From the NCBI RefSeq assembly GCF_964204865.1, contig NC_135262.1, positions 15,548,501-15,612,500 on the forward strand: a DNA stretch of 64,000 nucleotides, read 5' to 3'. The position numbers and the translations under genes are program-made. The notes beneath the pieces are model-generated. The model had not been told where the DNA came from and did not search any database. It saw nothing but the letters and a program-made list of their open reading frames with translations. Positions 1-12,554 of the stretch are shown here, piece by piece. How positions within the stretch are numbered: the first letter of the stretch is position 1; each line of letters begins with the position of its first letter. The DNA comes from Styela clava (taxonomy: Eukaryota; Chordata; Ascidiacea; Stolidobranchia; Styelidae).

Positions 1-26
1 TTGACCAAAAAGGTTCCCGACCCCTG
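1..26. mobile_element. Right terminus of a hAT-like element cut by the window edge
   Basis: The first bases read as the inward end of a terminal repeat, finishing in CCCGACCCCTG. Its complement starts CAGGGGTCGGGAACC, a typical hAT-like terminus. The rest of the element lies outside the window. Confidence 0.4.
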
Positions 27-3000
27 CTATAGGCCATTCTAGTGAGATCTTGACCACATATCGAGAAAACTATTATTTGCTTTACATATATTTGCATGCT
101 TTGTTTGAATGTCCTGTTTTTCTCAGAATAATTTTGTTACTATCATCTATATATTAATGCGTTCGACCTGTGATTTCATAACATTTTTCGAAGATGTACA
201 TTTTACTCTATTATGAGAATTGTTGTATTTGATTGCGTGCAAATGTATAGGTCAGCGAGTGACAGGACAGTACGTTCTACAAAAACAAATATTGTCATTT
301 AAGATAGCAAACGGTAGATAATAAACGTCCATCCCGCCTTGTTCTTAGCTACCTTATCTTTGTTACTTTGACATATATTGGCGACTACGATTTATGGCTG
401 ACGTTAGACCGTGTTAGCAAATATTTGAAAAATTTACAAGACAAAATAATAAAACAAAAGTAAATAAAAAAAAAACATGCCATTCTCTTTTTGTTTTTAG
501 CGGACACAATATTCTCTAATTCAAAACTTCATCAAAGATTTTTGTTAGAAGACACGATTCTGTGTTGATAAAAAGGTTTGCCTGATATGGAACGTCGTAG
601 TATGTGTACACTGGACGTCATTTTGTTTGAGTGAAAATTTGAACGAGAGACCTTTAATTTAATACCCGATATAAGTTTTTCGGTAATGTTACTGGATCAA
701 CGCACATTTGGTGCTTCTTTAATCTTAGAAAACATTTTATTGACTTTCAAAATATGGCCAATTTTTAGAGGCAGCACGTTCATCTGCCAACACGTCATGT
801 TTTGTTAATTACCACGAACCAATTTAAAAAAATGTGTTTGACGTTATATTTAAACACAATGGCTCCATTCAGATAGTATCCGATTTGGCCAAGAGAAAGT
901 TGATTGATTTTGAAGCCAAAATTTAATCATAATTTCTTTTTTTTCAGTTTGTACAGATGTTAGCATAAATTAACACATGAATATGGTTTGACAGATTCCG
1001 AAATACAAAATTTTATCAGGTCAATATATCACAAAAAAACTATATTATTTTGTCTATGTAACAAATTTTTATTTTTGAATATTGATTGTAAATCGCATTT
1101 CAACCTTGCTATTCAAAGTTTTTTTTCCTAATAACAATGAACAAGTTTCTCTGTAACAGATATGTGCAGTTACTCAGGGAGTCATATGAGTAGGCAAATG
1201 CCCAGCAAAAGTTCGTTCGATATCGTCAAGTTTATTCAGAAAAAATGATGCGAATAAATTACAAATCCCACCCGTGTTTGCAATCACATTAAAAATAACG
1301 TCTTCTCGGGTCAGCAGTGCATTAAAAGGTCATTTAGTGATATAAAATGCCAACATTTTTGAAAGATTTATAAGCACAGATATTTAGAAGTTTGCCAAGC
1401 ATATATCACTGAATTGATATGGAGATTCAGTATGAGATGATTGGTAAATAGGTTATGGAAAAGTACATATGTGGTTTCGTGTATCAAAAATGTACTATGC
1501 TTGATATGATCATTTTGCTGTATCCTTCAATTATAACAAATGCTTGGACAATCTGTTTCATACTCAAGATAGTGATGTCAAAATATACACAGCGTAACTC
1601 AGCAGCCATTACTAATATTTGCCTTGTCAACCGGTGCAGTATTTCATTATATGATGCCTGAGATAACTCAACGGGGTGAAATCGACAGAGAACGAATGTT
1701 TGTTTTTTTGAAGCGCCAAACTAAGTATAAAGCTTCAGATCGTGAGAAAACCGACTTTGATGAAATGAAAACACAACACAAACCTACTACTTTTCGTGAG
1801 CAAGACATGAATTTGTATATTACGTTTTTAATCTGTTTTTGAATAGAATAGAAGTGTCTAAAAGTGTCTACCTAAAGTAATACTGGCTTTAGAGAAACGG
1901 TTTGGCATTCCATCTTTACATAAATCCATAAATCTCCCAGTGAGAGAATTAGCAAGTATAAACTCGGTAATGAGGTATTAGGTTTATAAATATATTAAAC
2001 GGAAAATTCAAAACAATTCTGTTCTATTTACCACCCTTTTTAGATTAAAACATGAAGGTCTTCTCAGGCCAAACGCGGATGAAGAAACAGCCTCATCAAT
2101 GTATACCAATCGGGGTCTCCTTAATTATCTATACAAAATCATAGTAATAATAATGTGCTTAATTGATCAAAAATCAAAATAGGCACATTTAAATTTGGGT
2201 ATCAAATTTAAAACAATCATCACTTTAATTGTAGTGAATTGTACTCAGAAAATGAGAAAATGGCGAAAAAACAGAAGTTTTATTTTTATTCTTACGCATT
2301 GATGATGTGAATGGATGTTTAATTTATCCATGACAAGTCCATATCTGTTTATTGTGAATAAAGTGGGTGGGAATACACAAATGTGGTCAATTTTAAAAAC
2401 ATTGGGGTTTTCTGAGAATTAGGAAATAGCACCACCCACGAAGAACAATTGAGTAACAGGCTAACATTTGACTAAACGCAATGAATCAATGTTAGCTTTT
2501 GTCAGCAGACAAATTGTGGAAAGATGTTACATACCTGATTTGGAGTAGTGAAAGAATAATTACAGAATTATTTTAACAATCAAAAATATTCCATTTTAGT
2601 ATCAATTTTCTCGATGCTATGAATACTTAGTCATCGACATGAGTTTTGGGTCTTCGTGAAAAGGGGAAAAGGAAAATTGAACAAATTGTATTGTAAATGA
2701 AAATAATACAATTTATTGATTGTTCTATCTACAAAATAGTTATATACTGTGAATTTAGCTTCACTAACATATATATTTGTAGCATCAGTCATCAGCATTA
2801 TTTGAAGTATTAAATAGCATGTAAACATACACTCCAAACGACCGATGAGAAAATCGCCATCAAAAAGATAAATCTATCAAACATAAGATCGTCCACTTAA
2901 ACCGGACAATGTTTTTGTCACCTCTGATTATATATTTTAAAATAGGCTCTAATCGGTCATCATGCATGGCTGAAAACTCTTAAACCTTATCTGTCCACAC

Positions 3001-4576
3001 CTCGTTTTAACTTATGTGGTAAATGACTTCGCAATTTACACGCATTTGTTCTGTTTTTAATATAATTCCTGTCATATATGAACAATCAAAAATCGCACCT
3101 TATAGATACAATTCTTTATCGTTCCAAGAAAGAGGCAGTGTATCACCATTAGGTCAGTCTAAGCATACGCAAAAGAGTCTTGGTGGCTTATAGCACATCA
3201 AACGGTATCAAAGTTTGCTTGCTTCGATAAAAGCTCTTACGGATTGAAGGTGCTGTAAGACGACTGATAAGACATTATATTTACAAAGTGCTTTCGACGG
3301 AAGGTTACATCTGGCTAACGGCACTACCGTGGGGCTTTTCCTATTTGGCCTTTTATGGCATGAAGTTTTGTTAATTAATGTAATAAAAAATTGCTTTATA
3401 CAATATGCTGTTTTAGTATTCAGCCATATTCAATGAATCAAATACGTTTTGTAGCTAAGAGTTGAATACTAAATATAGATACTAAAGAAATTCAAAATTT
3501 GTACCGAAATTTAATTGTGTATTTAACAATGCATCATTATGCAGTCATATTGGTTTTAAACATTTAAGTTTGAGCTTTTTGGATCACAAAACATTTGATC
3601 ATCTAGCATTTCGAACAAAAATATTGGTATATTTATGTTTAAGCTTTATTTAATTATTAGCCAAATAAACGTATCAAACAGTCAGATGAATATATTTTAT
3701 TTTGACTGTTTTTGTAAAGACAATGAGTGGTCAAGTCCAATGGCATTGAAAAAATTTTTTTAATTTGCTAGTGTATAGTAATGGCACCAACAGCCCATAA
3801 TCGTTTACTTATCGAAGAAACAAACATTTTTCCGAAAGATGGATGCCAACGATAAATTGTTGTACCATTTTGAACTATAACAATATATTTTACTGCCCTA
3901 AGAATGAATTATATTAAAATATATTGCAAACAATTTTTTTCTACAACAGTCGAGGACACATAATTATTTGGCGATTCTGTTTCACGAACACATAACATTA
4001 AATAACATTATTGTGCAGGCATGGTGTTGAACCAGTTATTTTGAAAGTGTGAAGTTCGTACATATTCATACAATAATTGAAGCAGTCTGATATTAATTAA
4101 TTACGAGAAACGAGACTGTTAAAGAATGTTGACTTTCTTTAGTGCTGTTCCTTTTTGTTTATTCTTGCAACGTCATGTCGACGTTGCTCTTGGCCATACG
4201 GGCGTGTCTCCAGCCATTTTGTTACGCACTGGCAGCCGATGTCGCGTAATAAAGTTCGTATGAATGAGGGTAATGAAATCCTAAAACAACTACGATGAAA
4301 TTGGTCGCTGATTCCAAATAAAATAACACATTGATAATGTATTTTACGCTCTCCTCAATGATGGACACATTACATGCATTTTATGCAACTTGCAAACTGA
4401 TCAGATATATATATAAATAATGGTATTTCGAATTTGCAGTCATTGTGATCTCTTGCCTAATTCAAACTATAAACAAACTGGATAACAAAGCAATGGTATT
4501 ATATGCAAACAGGCGAAACAATGGATATTATTCAAACCGGATTAATAAAAGCAATTTATGGGGACTCCGTCTATAA
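27..4576. other. Gene-poor AT-rich stretch
   Basis: Mostly A/T-rich sequence with short poly-A and poly-T runs and no long ORF. The only coding-like segment I see is the candidate terminal exon at 1641-1842. No RNA gene, tandem array or clear transposon end was recognised in the rest. Confidence 0.5.
1641..1842 (+). CDS. Candidate terminal exon, unknown protein
   Basis: Not a recognised family. A possible splice acceptor (CAACCGGTGCAG) is followed by an open frame rich in charged residues, with the stretches ITQRGEIDRERMF and KASDREKTDFDEMK, ending in a short hydrophobic segment and a TGA stop. The charged composition is unlike translated AT-rich non-coding sequence nearby, which gives mostly I, F, L, N, Y and K. 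No upstream exon was found, so the gene model is open at its 5' end. It could equally be a transposon fragment or chance. Confidence 0.2.
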
Positions 4577-4702
4577 CAGTGGTTCTTAACCTCGCGCTAT
4601 TCTGCTAGCCTCCGTCGAACCCCATCGTGTTGAACGATTGGAACTAGAGGATGCTATCTGTGCGCAAGGTTATAGAAAGGATCATAGTGGTGTAACCTGA
4701 GA

Positions 4703-5871
4703 CAGTGGCTCCCAACCTTTTTAAGTGACCCCAAAAAAATTGTAAAATCGAGCGACCTGATTATCGTCACGCTAATAACCGAATTGCGTAAGTCATTTTT
4801 AGCAGTTTTGAGAAAAACGTAAAAAACTGACTAATGATATTGTTATGCCATTGAGAGTCAATAATTTGCCATGGTTCAATTTTTTGATTGTAGCCGAATT
4901 TAAGTTAATTTGTATGATGCAGTTAAGTGACGTCATATTGGCGCACTGTGACTTAGGCAGAAATGTGTCTATGACTTGGGGACATACGCAATTTTGCAAC
5001 TTTACTATATGCACCAGTCCTGAAAACTAAACATTCAAAAAACGAATATAATTCTCAGTATCTACAATGTCTAATCCTCAAAATAGCTAATCAGTTTCAA
5101 TTACATTATTTTTTATGTTTAAAAATATATATTTCATCAACATAACACGTTCTGCACACCCACCGAAATAAGACTAAGATTAAATAAAAATAAAAAAAAA
5201 ACAGCAATGCACACAATATAAAAGCCAACCAAGGTGAATTGGACTCGGACAGTGGATATCACAGGTGCACGTCTTCCTATACTGTAGTATAAATTCAATT
5301 TAATACGCGCTAAGCTAGAATCCGAGATGCAAAAACTCGAAAATACTTCGCCGAGGTTACTTTGCCTTTGTGACGTCACAATAGTTATGCGGGAACAATG
5401 ATAATACATTATGACGAAACAATTGCACAAATGTGCATGTTATACTAAATCTCCATTTTATGGGTTTCAGAATTCTTAAAATAAAATCTGAGTTAACAGA
5501 CAGGTGCGCAGCATTACATAAATACCTATTTTATAAAAAACTCAAAATCGCCAAAAATGACTTACGCAAATCGGTTATTAGCGTGACGTTATACTCTTAA
5601 ATATTGAACGACATGCAGTGTTTTATAACTGCAATTTTAACATGGCGAATATGTTACCTAAAATTACCTGGGCTGCACTGCGAGTTTTTGAAAAGATAGC
5701 GTGGCTTTAGTTAAGCGAAATATATGCTGCCAAGGTTTTACACTGTAATACTTAACACAATTAATTTTTATTGAGCAGAGCGATTCACTAACAAATATAA
5801 AATAAATAAACAATAAAATTTACTAGACAAAACCCTGTTCAGGCTCGCGACCCATAAGTTGGGTAACTCTA
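4703..5871. mobile_element. hAT-like element nested inside the 4577-6710 element
   Basis: The left terminus CAGTGGCTCCCAACC and the complement of the right terminus (TAGAGTTACCCAACT, then a GGGTCGCGAG-like segment) form imperfect terminal repeats. The flanking octamers agree at only about five positions, suggesting an old insertion. A third element with unrelated terminal repeats lies within it. Confidence 0.45.
4765..5588. mobile_element. MITE-like element with CGTCACG termini, innermost of the nest
   Basis: The left end CGTCACGCTAATAACCGAAT is repeated inverted at the right end (ATCGGTTATTAGCGTGACG). The inverted match continues inwards through GCGTAAGTCATTTTT. The four bases TTAT flank both sides and may be the target duplication. 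No transposase frame is visible in the 824 bp. A second, truncated copy of the left portion lies at 36103-36350. Confidence 0.65.
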
Positions 5872-6710
5872 ATCTAGGATATCAATACCTCAATGGAATT
5901 AGTCATTGTTTTGTCACAATGTTGTTGATGGAAGCAGATGCTTTTTGTTGTTAAGTTGAGCGGGTGTTTCTTTGATTTTGTATATCTTAAGTTAGGTCAA
6001 TATATGACGAAAAACTGATTATGCAAAAATTGCAACTTTTTGAAAACCGAAAGATGATATGTCACTTAAAAAAATTTGGTAGCTCGTTTCATTCGTTTCT
6101 CAATATTCAAACTACATTGAAATGTGGGTAAAAGCCTTTGTCCATCGTTTCATAGAAATAGAGATATCATTGATAATTTTAAGCAAAGCTGTGCAATAAA
6201 ATATTCTTTGCCACAAATTTATCTTTTATATTTATGTATACTCACTACCTATCCTTGACTTGTCCGTAAACTTAGATACATTTTTATTAGTAGACTATGA
6301 ATAGGGGGCAAGCCACGCAAATATTTAAACTCCACGTTAAAACAACCTAAGATATATCGTGCCCATAAGTATATATGCAGAAATCATCAGCAAGCGCTAC
6401 AATAGAAAGTACACCAAAGCGTACGACATCTGTAACGATATGAGATTTCGATGAAGTTTAACTGGAATCTAATGTGTAACATTCATTTACAGGTCCACTA
6501 AAACTTACATCTGCGGGAAGCAGTGTTGTGAGTTGTTTAAACGTGCACGTTTGTATATCTGAGATGAACTACAGTTCCTATTACATAATTAGTTGGCTGG
6601 GTAATAGGAAGGTTCATGATATACAACTCTTTCAGAGGATCTTCGTCGAACCCCTGAAACAGCTTTATCGAATCCCAGAGGTTCGATTGAACCCAGGTTA
6701 AGAAACAAGG

Positions 6711-8998
6711 ATCTAGAAGAACGATGCGGATAGAAAAATATGTTACTGTATTGCTTTTATTAAAATATTTAATTGTGAGAAAGTGTTGAAAAAATTCCCT
6801 GCAGTCTCGTTGGACCCAATCCTGACTAGAATTTACTAGCTGGATTCGGAAAATATAATTATGTTTGTGCTTGTTATCATGTATAAGAGTATGAGATGAT
6901 TGATTGCAACTAAGAAGGTATTTGGTTCGTGCATCAGCAGATTTTTCAATATTATGTACAACAGACAATTTTCAACATTTGAAACAAAACCAATTTTGAG
7001 CGATGAATTGCCAATCAGTTTATAATAAATGCTTGTAAAACGGTATACCATCGTTGCCACAAAGATTGAGTTATAACCGTTATAGTTACTAACTCAATGG
7101 AGATTCTCGAATTATTTTTTTCTTCAATTTCAGATAATGCGAGTTTTATATATCTCCAAAAATTTTGTATTATTCAAAATATATTCAAGCTATGTTTTTT
7201 TTAAATGAGTTTGAAATAAATATGCGTCTATTTTACAATAAACATTAAATTTTTAGTTATATATATATTCAAAATTATATATATAGTATATATTATTATC
7301 ACTAAATATTTGTCAACTTCTGCAACAAAACTGTTTATTATATGTTTTAGTGATTTTAACAAATGAAATTTAAATAAGTACAATTTTCACGGAAATAAAA
7401 TTCCGAACAGTAAAGAAGTAATATACACAAAGAAAGAAAAACGTATTACGTTTACGGCAAAGATTAATACATTAATAACGTTGGACGCGTTGGATTTGAG
7501 GTAACTATAAATTTTTGAAAACTAAAATAATGTTCATTCTAACAATTAGGTTTTAAAAATACGTTGTTAAGATTATTATAAAATATTTTAGTATCTAGAA
7601 ATTGAAAAACTAACAAAATTTTAATTCTACAAATATTTTTAGAGTAATAGAACAAAACTTGTTTCCTACACTCGAGTCTGAATGAATACTATTCGAAATC
7701 CAAAATATTCGTGGATTCTTACAGAAAATTATTATATTAGAAATTTACCCTCTGTCTGGAACAATTTATTATGACAAAAACTTTTACGGATAGGATTTGA
7801 TCGGCAATGTTTTCAATATTTTGAAAGTTTGCGACCTGAAAAACAACAGTCAAATGCAATAAAACTAAATCAATTTATTCGCCTGATAATTTATATTTTT
7901 TACATAATTCGTGATGCAAAATAATAACTCAATTCAAGTTGATCGTCCTAGATTAGGATTATGTTTTGAAAAGCACTAAATTCTATTGTTATCTCCAGAG
8001 CAATAGAGTTTTCCATATTTTTCAATTTTATCTGTTTATGAAGGTTAGCCTATATTGTATGCAAGTATTTAAGAAAATTTAAATTTATATTATATTGTTA
8101 CACAATTGAAGGTGTATTTTTAGGTTTCAAATGTTTCAACACAAAATCGATTAATATGCCAATAATTGAACAAAAAATACATAGACTTGAAGAACTGAAA
8201 GAAAGTTTGGTATTATTTCTTTATTTTAATTTAGAAAAACACCTTCCTAAGCTATTCAAAATACGTCTAATTAATTTTTATTCACCGTGTTAAAAGAGTT
8301 TGTTCAGCCTATTATATACCATAGAATTCATGAAAATAATCAAATTAAACAGTAGTTCAACAATTCTTGCTTAACCTTTGCAAAATTTGTATATGTAAAC
8401 CGTTATTTCAAATGAGCAGTTAGTGGAATGTAAAAATTGTGGCGCTTGGATAAATAGCTTCTCTACAGCGAGGGTATAATAGCAACGTCTACCGTGCAAT
8501 AGAGGGCAAGCAATCCCAATAATGTTGCAATCTCTTATGATCAACGCGCACATTTGTTTGTGAACTTTTTTGCTTGAAATATCGGTCCCCAATACAGGCC
8601 AAATCACTCTTCAGGGAAAAAATTTAATTCTGTTTAACAACACCAACGTTACCAATGAATTTCAATGCCACGAATTTTTTATTGAGCTGTTTTTTTGGTT
8701 ATATTTTCTCAGACTGCTCCAAATTGACGCTTGACTCTTAACCGGTATTTTCTGTCGACCGAATATCACCATAATTCTCGCTCTCAACATTTCAGAGCTC
8801 TATTTTAACTTTCGAATTCGCTATTATGAAAAGATGTTGGTTATCATTCATCAGTGCTATTAGTTTTGATTACGTTTAGATTTAGGTTATTCATATAATC
8901 ATCGTATACCAAATATTAGTAGGTTAGGGACTGTTTAGGAATCCTAAATCATCGAACTACACTGTAATTCTGACAGCGAACGAGTCGTATCAGCAACA
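6711..8998. other. AT-rich intergenic stretch
   Basis: Very A/T-rich, including TATATA tracts near 7260-7290. No coding exon with convincing splice sites, no RNA gene and no transposon ends were recognised. Confidence 0.45.
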
Positions 8999-9097
8999 AT
9001 GCCAACTGCAAATCCCAATGCAGAAGACATGCTATCAATTCACAATAAACTTGCTGAAATTGGCGATCGAACGAGTTACAACTGGATTTCGGACTAT
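8999..9097 (+). CDS. Candidate first coding exon, unknown protein
   Basis: Not a recognised family. An ATG in an acceptable context (CAGCAACAATGCC) opens a 33-codon frame with normal protein composition, including EDMLSIHNKLAEIGDRTS and YNWISDY. It ends at a good donor (TAT|GTAAGAGG). A strong acceptor with a long pyrimidine tract (CTTCTTCCGTTCTTCCATTCAG) lies 96 bases downstream. Joining the two gives a stop after two codons, so either the peptide is tiny, the real acceptor is elsewhere, or reading continues unspliced to the TAA at 9137-9139 (46 residues). The first-exon reading is preferred. Confidence 0.35.
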
Positions 9098-9896
9098 GTA
9101 AGAGGTTATGAGATAGTCACTAAATTCAAAGCAGTCTAACGATAGAGTTTCCGCAATTTCACTTGTTCTACTCTTCTTCCGTTCTTCCATTCAGGTAAGA
9201 TAAGTATAGACATAAAAGAGAAAAGAGCAATTCAAGTCAGTCCAGTCAGCAATCCGATTTAAAAAAAATAATAATAATAAATAGTTTTTTTTGTCTATTA
9301 TGACAAGCATAAAATATGGGAAACAATAAACGCTTATATGTATAGATATAGAATCAGATGATGCCTACAGAGATAATTTGTATCAAAGCGGATATTTGAT
9401 ATATTGCATCTACTGAAATCATAGCTAGATGAGAAAAAGGAACAATGTCAAGAGAACGAAACTCTTTATCACATTTATGGAATACTCGAAGCGATTCAGT
9501 CAAACCGTATTAAGATATTTTAAAATACTAAATTTCCTCGTTCTACAAAATATTTGAAGAATATTAGAAAATTCTAATTTCGGCAAATTGATTTTAAGTT
9601 TAGCATTTTTTATTATCATGATTATATCTTCAATAATTGTGTGTATCAATATAATATTCAGTACCCCAATCTTTAATGCTATATTGCTTGAACGTGACGC
9701 TTTGTGCTTCAGATATAAATTGTAATTTTTTAATAAAGTAACGGGAAAAAATCATAGACTTTCTATAACTCAAGCAGAGTTTTACTTACAAACCTATTGA
9801 ATTAGGAAAAGTCTAGTAAAATTAACTTCTCATCGCATACAGGCCGAGCCTAGTAAGTTACTGGATTAACTTTTTTGCGATGAAAGCAGAATAAAA

Positions 9897-10132
9897 GGTA
9901 CTCCCGTAGTATGTGGACGAAGATGGCGGACACCGGAACGTAGTATCTGTACCAGGATAGGGTTAGGCCATAATTTTATTTCAATTTTTTTTATTTTAGT
10001 TCTATTACGAGTTTGAAGACTAGCCAAGTGACTCTCGTAGTATTTGTACCTGAAATTATGGTCTAACCCTAACCTTGTACACGTACTACGTTCTGGTGTC
10101 CGCCATCTTGGTTCACATACTACGGGAGCACC
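9897..10132. mobile_element. MITE with ~75-bp terminal inverted repeats and 8-bp duplication
   Basis: The termini begin GGTACTCCCGTAGTATGTG and read the same, inverted, at the other end (CATACTACGGGAGCACC). The inverted match continues for about 75 bp, past AAGATGGCGGACACC to GGTTAGGGTTAG-like sequence. The octamer GAATAAAA flanks both sides exactly (9889-9896 and 10133-10140). The 236-bp element has no coding capacity. Its termini resemble those of the 106-bp element at 37238-37343. Confidence 0.85.
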
Positions 10133-10546
10133 GAATAAAAACCAATGTAATGTTAAGTCCATGCAAATTCGATTGTCAAACCAATAAAGTAAACGTATAA
10201 ATCATGTCTTGTCTGGAATGATTTATTGAATTTATATTGACTCAATTATGACTTTACTCTTATTAGAATTCGAGTTGTCTCAATCCTTTATAAATGTATT
10301 TTTTTTTCTAGTTAGTGAGTACAGGGAATAACAAAATTCAGTAATAAAAATACAAATAACACCATTAAATAAAGTCTCTGGTATTAATATGGTCCAAATC
10401 AGGTTTCTTTATTAAGTAATATGCGTTAAACGAAAGTGCACAGTTGATTTGTCTAAATTCCATAAAACTTAGCATTTTTTTTTCTAAATAACATCTACAG
10501 GCGGAATAAATCAAACGGTATCGTATTCTAATAATATTGGTTAGAG

Positions 10547-11203
10547 CAGGATGGTTCAAACCCAGGCCCGCGGGCCACATGTGGCCCGCCGCTTCATTAT
10601 CTATGGCCCGCGTCGCATTTGCGCTAGGGTAAACAAAAAATTGTCTTTGCTGTTGTTTAGTCATATAAATAACCAGAAAAATCTTTTGACATATTGTCAC
10701 ATCACTAATGAATGTCACTGAATTAACTAGTGTTAAGGCTAGCTGAGGCAACTAGCGAAGTTGAATGATGTTTTTGGCTAGTCTAAATTGTTAACTGGTT
10801 TTCTATTTTCTGGTCGGGAATATATGCTAACAAAATAGGCTTAAACAGGAAACGGAAAATTGAATGAGGTATATATTAATTAGCCTAGGTTGGCTATGGC
10901 TGATAACTAAATATTAATGCAAGGGCCAAATATAATTCCTGTATAAAACGACATTTTCTCCGTTATGAAGAGTTTGAAACCTTACAACAAAATTAGATAT
11001 GGTAAGATTTTTGCACGTTTCAATGAGTTTTTTGGTGGTTTTTGCATGTTTTAGCTTGATAAATGACAAATAATGATTTTTTTGGACAATAAAAGTGTTT
11101 GTTTTGTATTGCAATGTATGCCTATTCTTGGCACTATTGTGGCCCGCGAACAATACAAAAATAATGGTGTGGCCCGCGAGGCCGTCAACCTTGTACCACC
11201 CTA
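10547..11203. mobile_element. Non-autonomous hAT element
   Basis: The left end CAGGATGGTTCAAACC and the complement of the right end (TAGGGTGGTACAAGG) are imperfect inverted repeats. GGCCCGCGGGCC-type segments lie inside both ends. The octamer GGTTAGAG flanks both sides exactly (10539-10546 and 11204-11211). No intact transposase is seen; the ORFs inside are short. Confidence 0.8.
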
Positions 11204-11836
11204 GGTTAGAGTATCCGATTCGACGATTTGAACAATTTATAGGGATAATATTTTGAAATCACGCCATTTATAAAATAAGTACAATATCAATAAGTCACTC
11301 AATTACAAATACAATCTATATCATTATAACATATATTCACCACATTTAGAACAAGACATCGTGATGAGAAGAAAAGGCTGATTTTCCGTCTGTATAAAAT
11401 CAGTAGTAGTCTACATTGCATGATGCAAACTATGCGCATGACTTGAAAGCGAATAAACGACGATGAGTTTTTGATTATGTAAATTGAAAAAACGGCCAAT
11501 TTGCTAATTCCACTGAACAGATTAACAATTTTAGTTAACAATTCTCCCTTTTCTCCGCACATTGAAATACTACGTCTTTTCATAGCTAAACAACTATTTC
11601 ATTAGCAGGACGAATAAGTAAAATATTAGTAGGAGCAAAGGTGGCACTTTTGAGGTAAGGTCACATTATCTACAAATTACCTCTCGCATAAAACAATACT
11701 GCAATCCCTAATGTTTTGTGTTTTCTGTTACTGAATCCGAGTGAATATTCGTCACTTAGCGTGTATACTAATTTATCCGGCATTGATATTTAAATTGACA
11801 GTTGAGCATTCCAAAACAACAAACTAATTTACCAAC
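11204..11836 (-). other. Start of Xlox intron 1
   Basis: Sequence downstream of the exon-1 donor. No homeodomain-coding segment (IWFQNRR on the minus strand) was recognised here or anywhere at lower coordinates. The short ORFs in this stretch look random. Confidence 0.5.
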
Positions 11837-12554
11837 CTTGTTGCCACTGAGCTTTCCATTCGTAATGATGCGATTTTGTACTTTTCATCCACGGAAACTT
11901 CAAAGATTTTTCACTTTTGGTAGATTGGTTTTTATTATCAATACCATCCTGAGAAAATACCTGTCCAGTTTTAGAATACCTAACATCACTTGTAGTTGAA
12001 TGCTCCGAATCAAAGTCTACAGAGTGATGTGGGAGGGATTTTAGACTTGACGGATGACCGTCAGAAGAACCGACGTAATAACACTTATCTAGAGGGGTTG
12101 AGTTTGATCCAATTTTTACAACGTTGGAACTCCATGATTGTGGAGTTTCGTGGTTTATAGAACCAAGCACTTTGGGTGAATTTTGATGAGTTTGCGGTAA
12201 TCGGGTTTCCCTTTCCCCGCCATTTGACCTGATTCCAAGCTGACAATGTGTCGCGGTAAAGTCTAATGGATAGTCAATATTATATCCGCCATTTTTAGTG
12301 CTAGGATAGTGGTATGACTTATCGAAACCAGTGAGGTCAAAATTTGTCCAGCTTTGGGGAATTTCACCATGTAGACCATTTTTGTAAGACGATGGAAAAC
12401 CTCCTTCCGGCAAAGATATTATGGGCCCGGCATCTTGATTTCTGTCATCTGCCCATGATTTGATGTGATGGTCAGACTTGTAGCCAACATACTGATATCG
12501 TTCAGTTGAACTAGGCTTGTGATGAATATATTTAGTGTGAACTCTTTCACACAT
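11837..12554 (-). CDS. Xlox: Xlox/Pdx-type ParaHox homeobox protein, exon 1 (partial gene)
   Basis: The N-terminal exon of a ParaHox transcription factor. About 20 residues before the exon end is the PBX-interaction hexapeptide FPWMK, extended as FPWMKSTKSH..W..QW. That extended form is the signature of Pdx1/Xlox and differs from Hox1-8 motifs. As in Pdx1, the reading frame closes at an intron right after this motif. Either CAAG|GTTGGT at 11837/11836 (phase 1) or TTG|GTAAAT four bases later could be the donor. The ATG at 12554 gives 239 residues; the frame stays open upstream to 12704, but that extension is hydrophobic and unlike a homeobox protein. A possible acceptor at 12591 (TTACTGTTAG) leaves room for an upstream exon. 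The homeodomain exon should lie at lower coordinates and was not found, so the intron is probably longer than 11.8 kb. Confidence 0.88.

Larger units (their letters stand above)
4577..6710. mobile_element. Outer hAT-like element of a nested block
   Basis: The left end CAGTGGTTCTTAACC is matched by the inverted right end (GGTTAAGAAACAAGG). Both ends also carry a CGTCGAACCCC-like segment just inside. The flanking octamers (GTCTATAA and GATCTAGA) match poorly, so the target duplication is eroded or the limits are a few bases off. Two further elements sit inside it. The 143-codon open frame on the minus strand near 6537-6968 runs through the right terminus and is not a gene. Confidence 0.55.

Noticed and set aside
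6537..6968. 143-codon open frame on the minus strand
   Set aside because: It crosses the right terminus of a hAT-like element and has no family motif, start context or splice support.
1..11836. Homeodomain exon of Xlox
   Set aside because: I looked for the complement of IWFQNRRMKW at lower coordinates on the minus strand and saw none; absence by eye is not proof.
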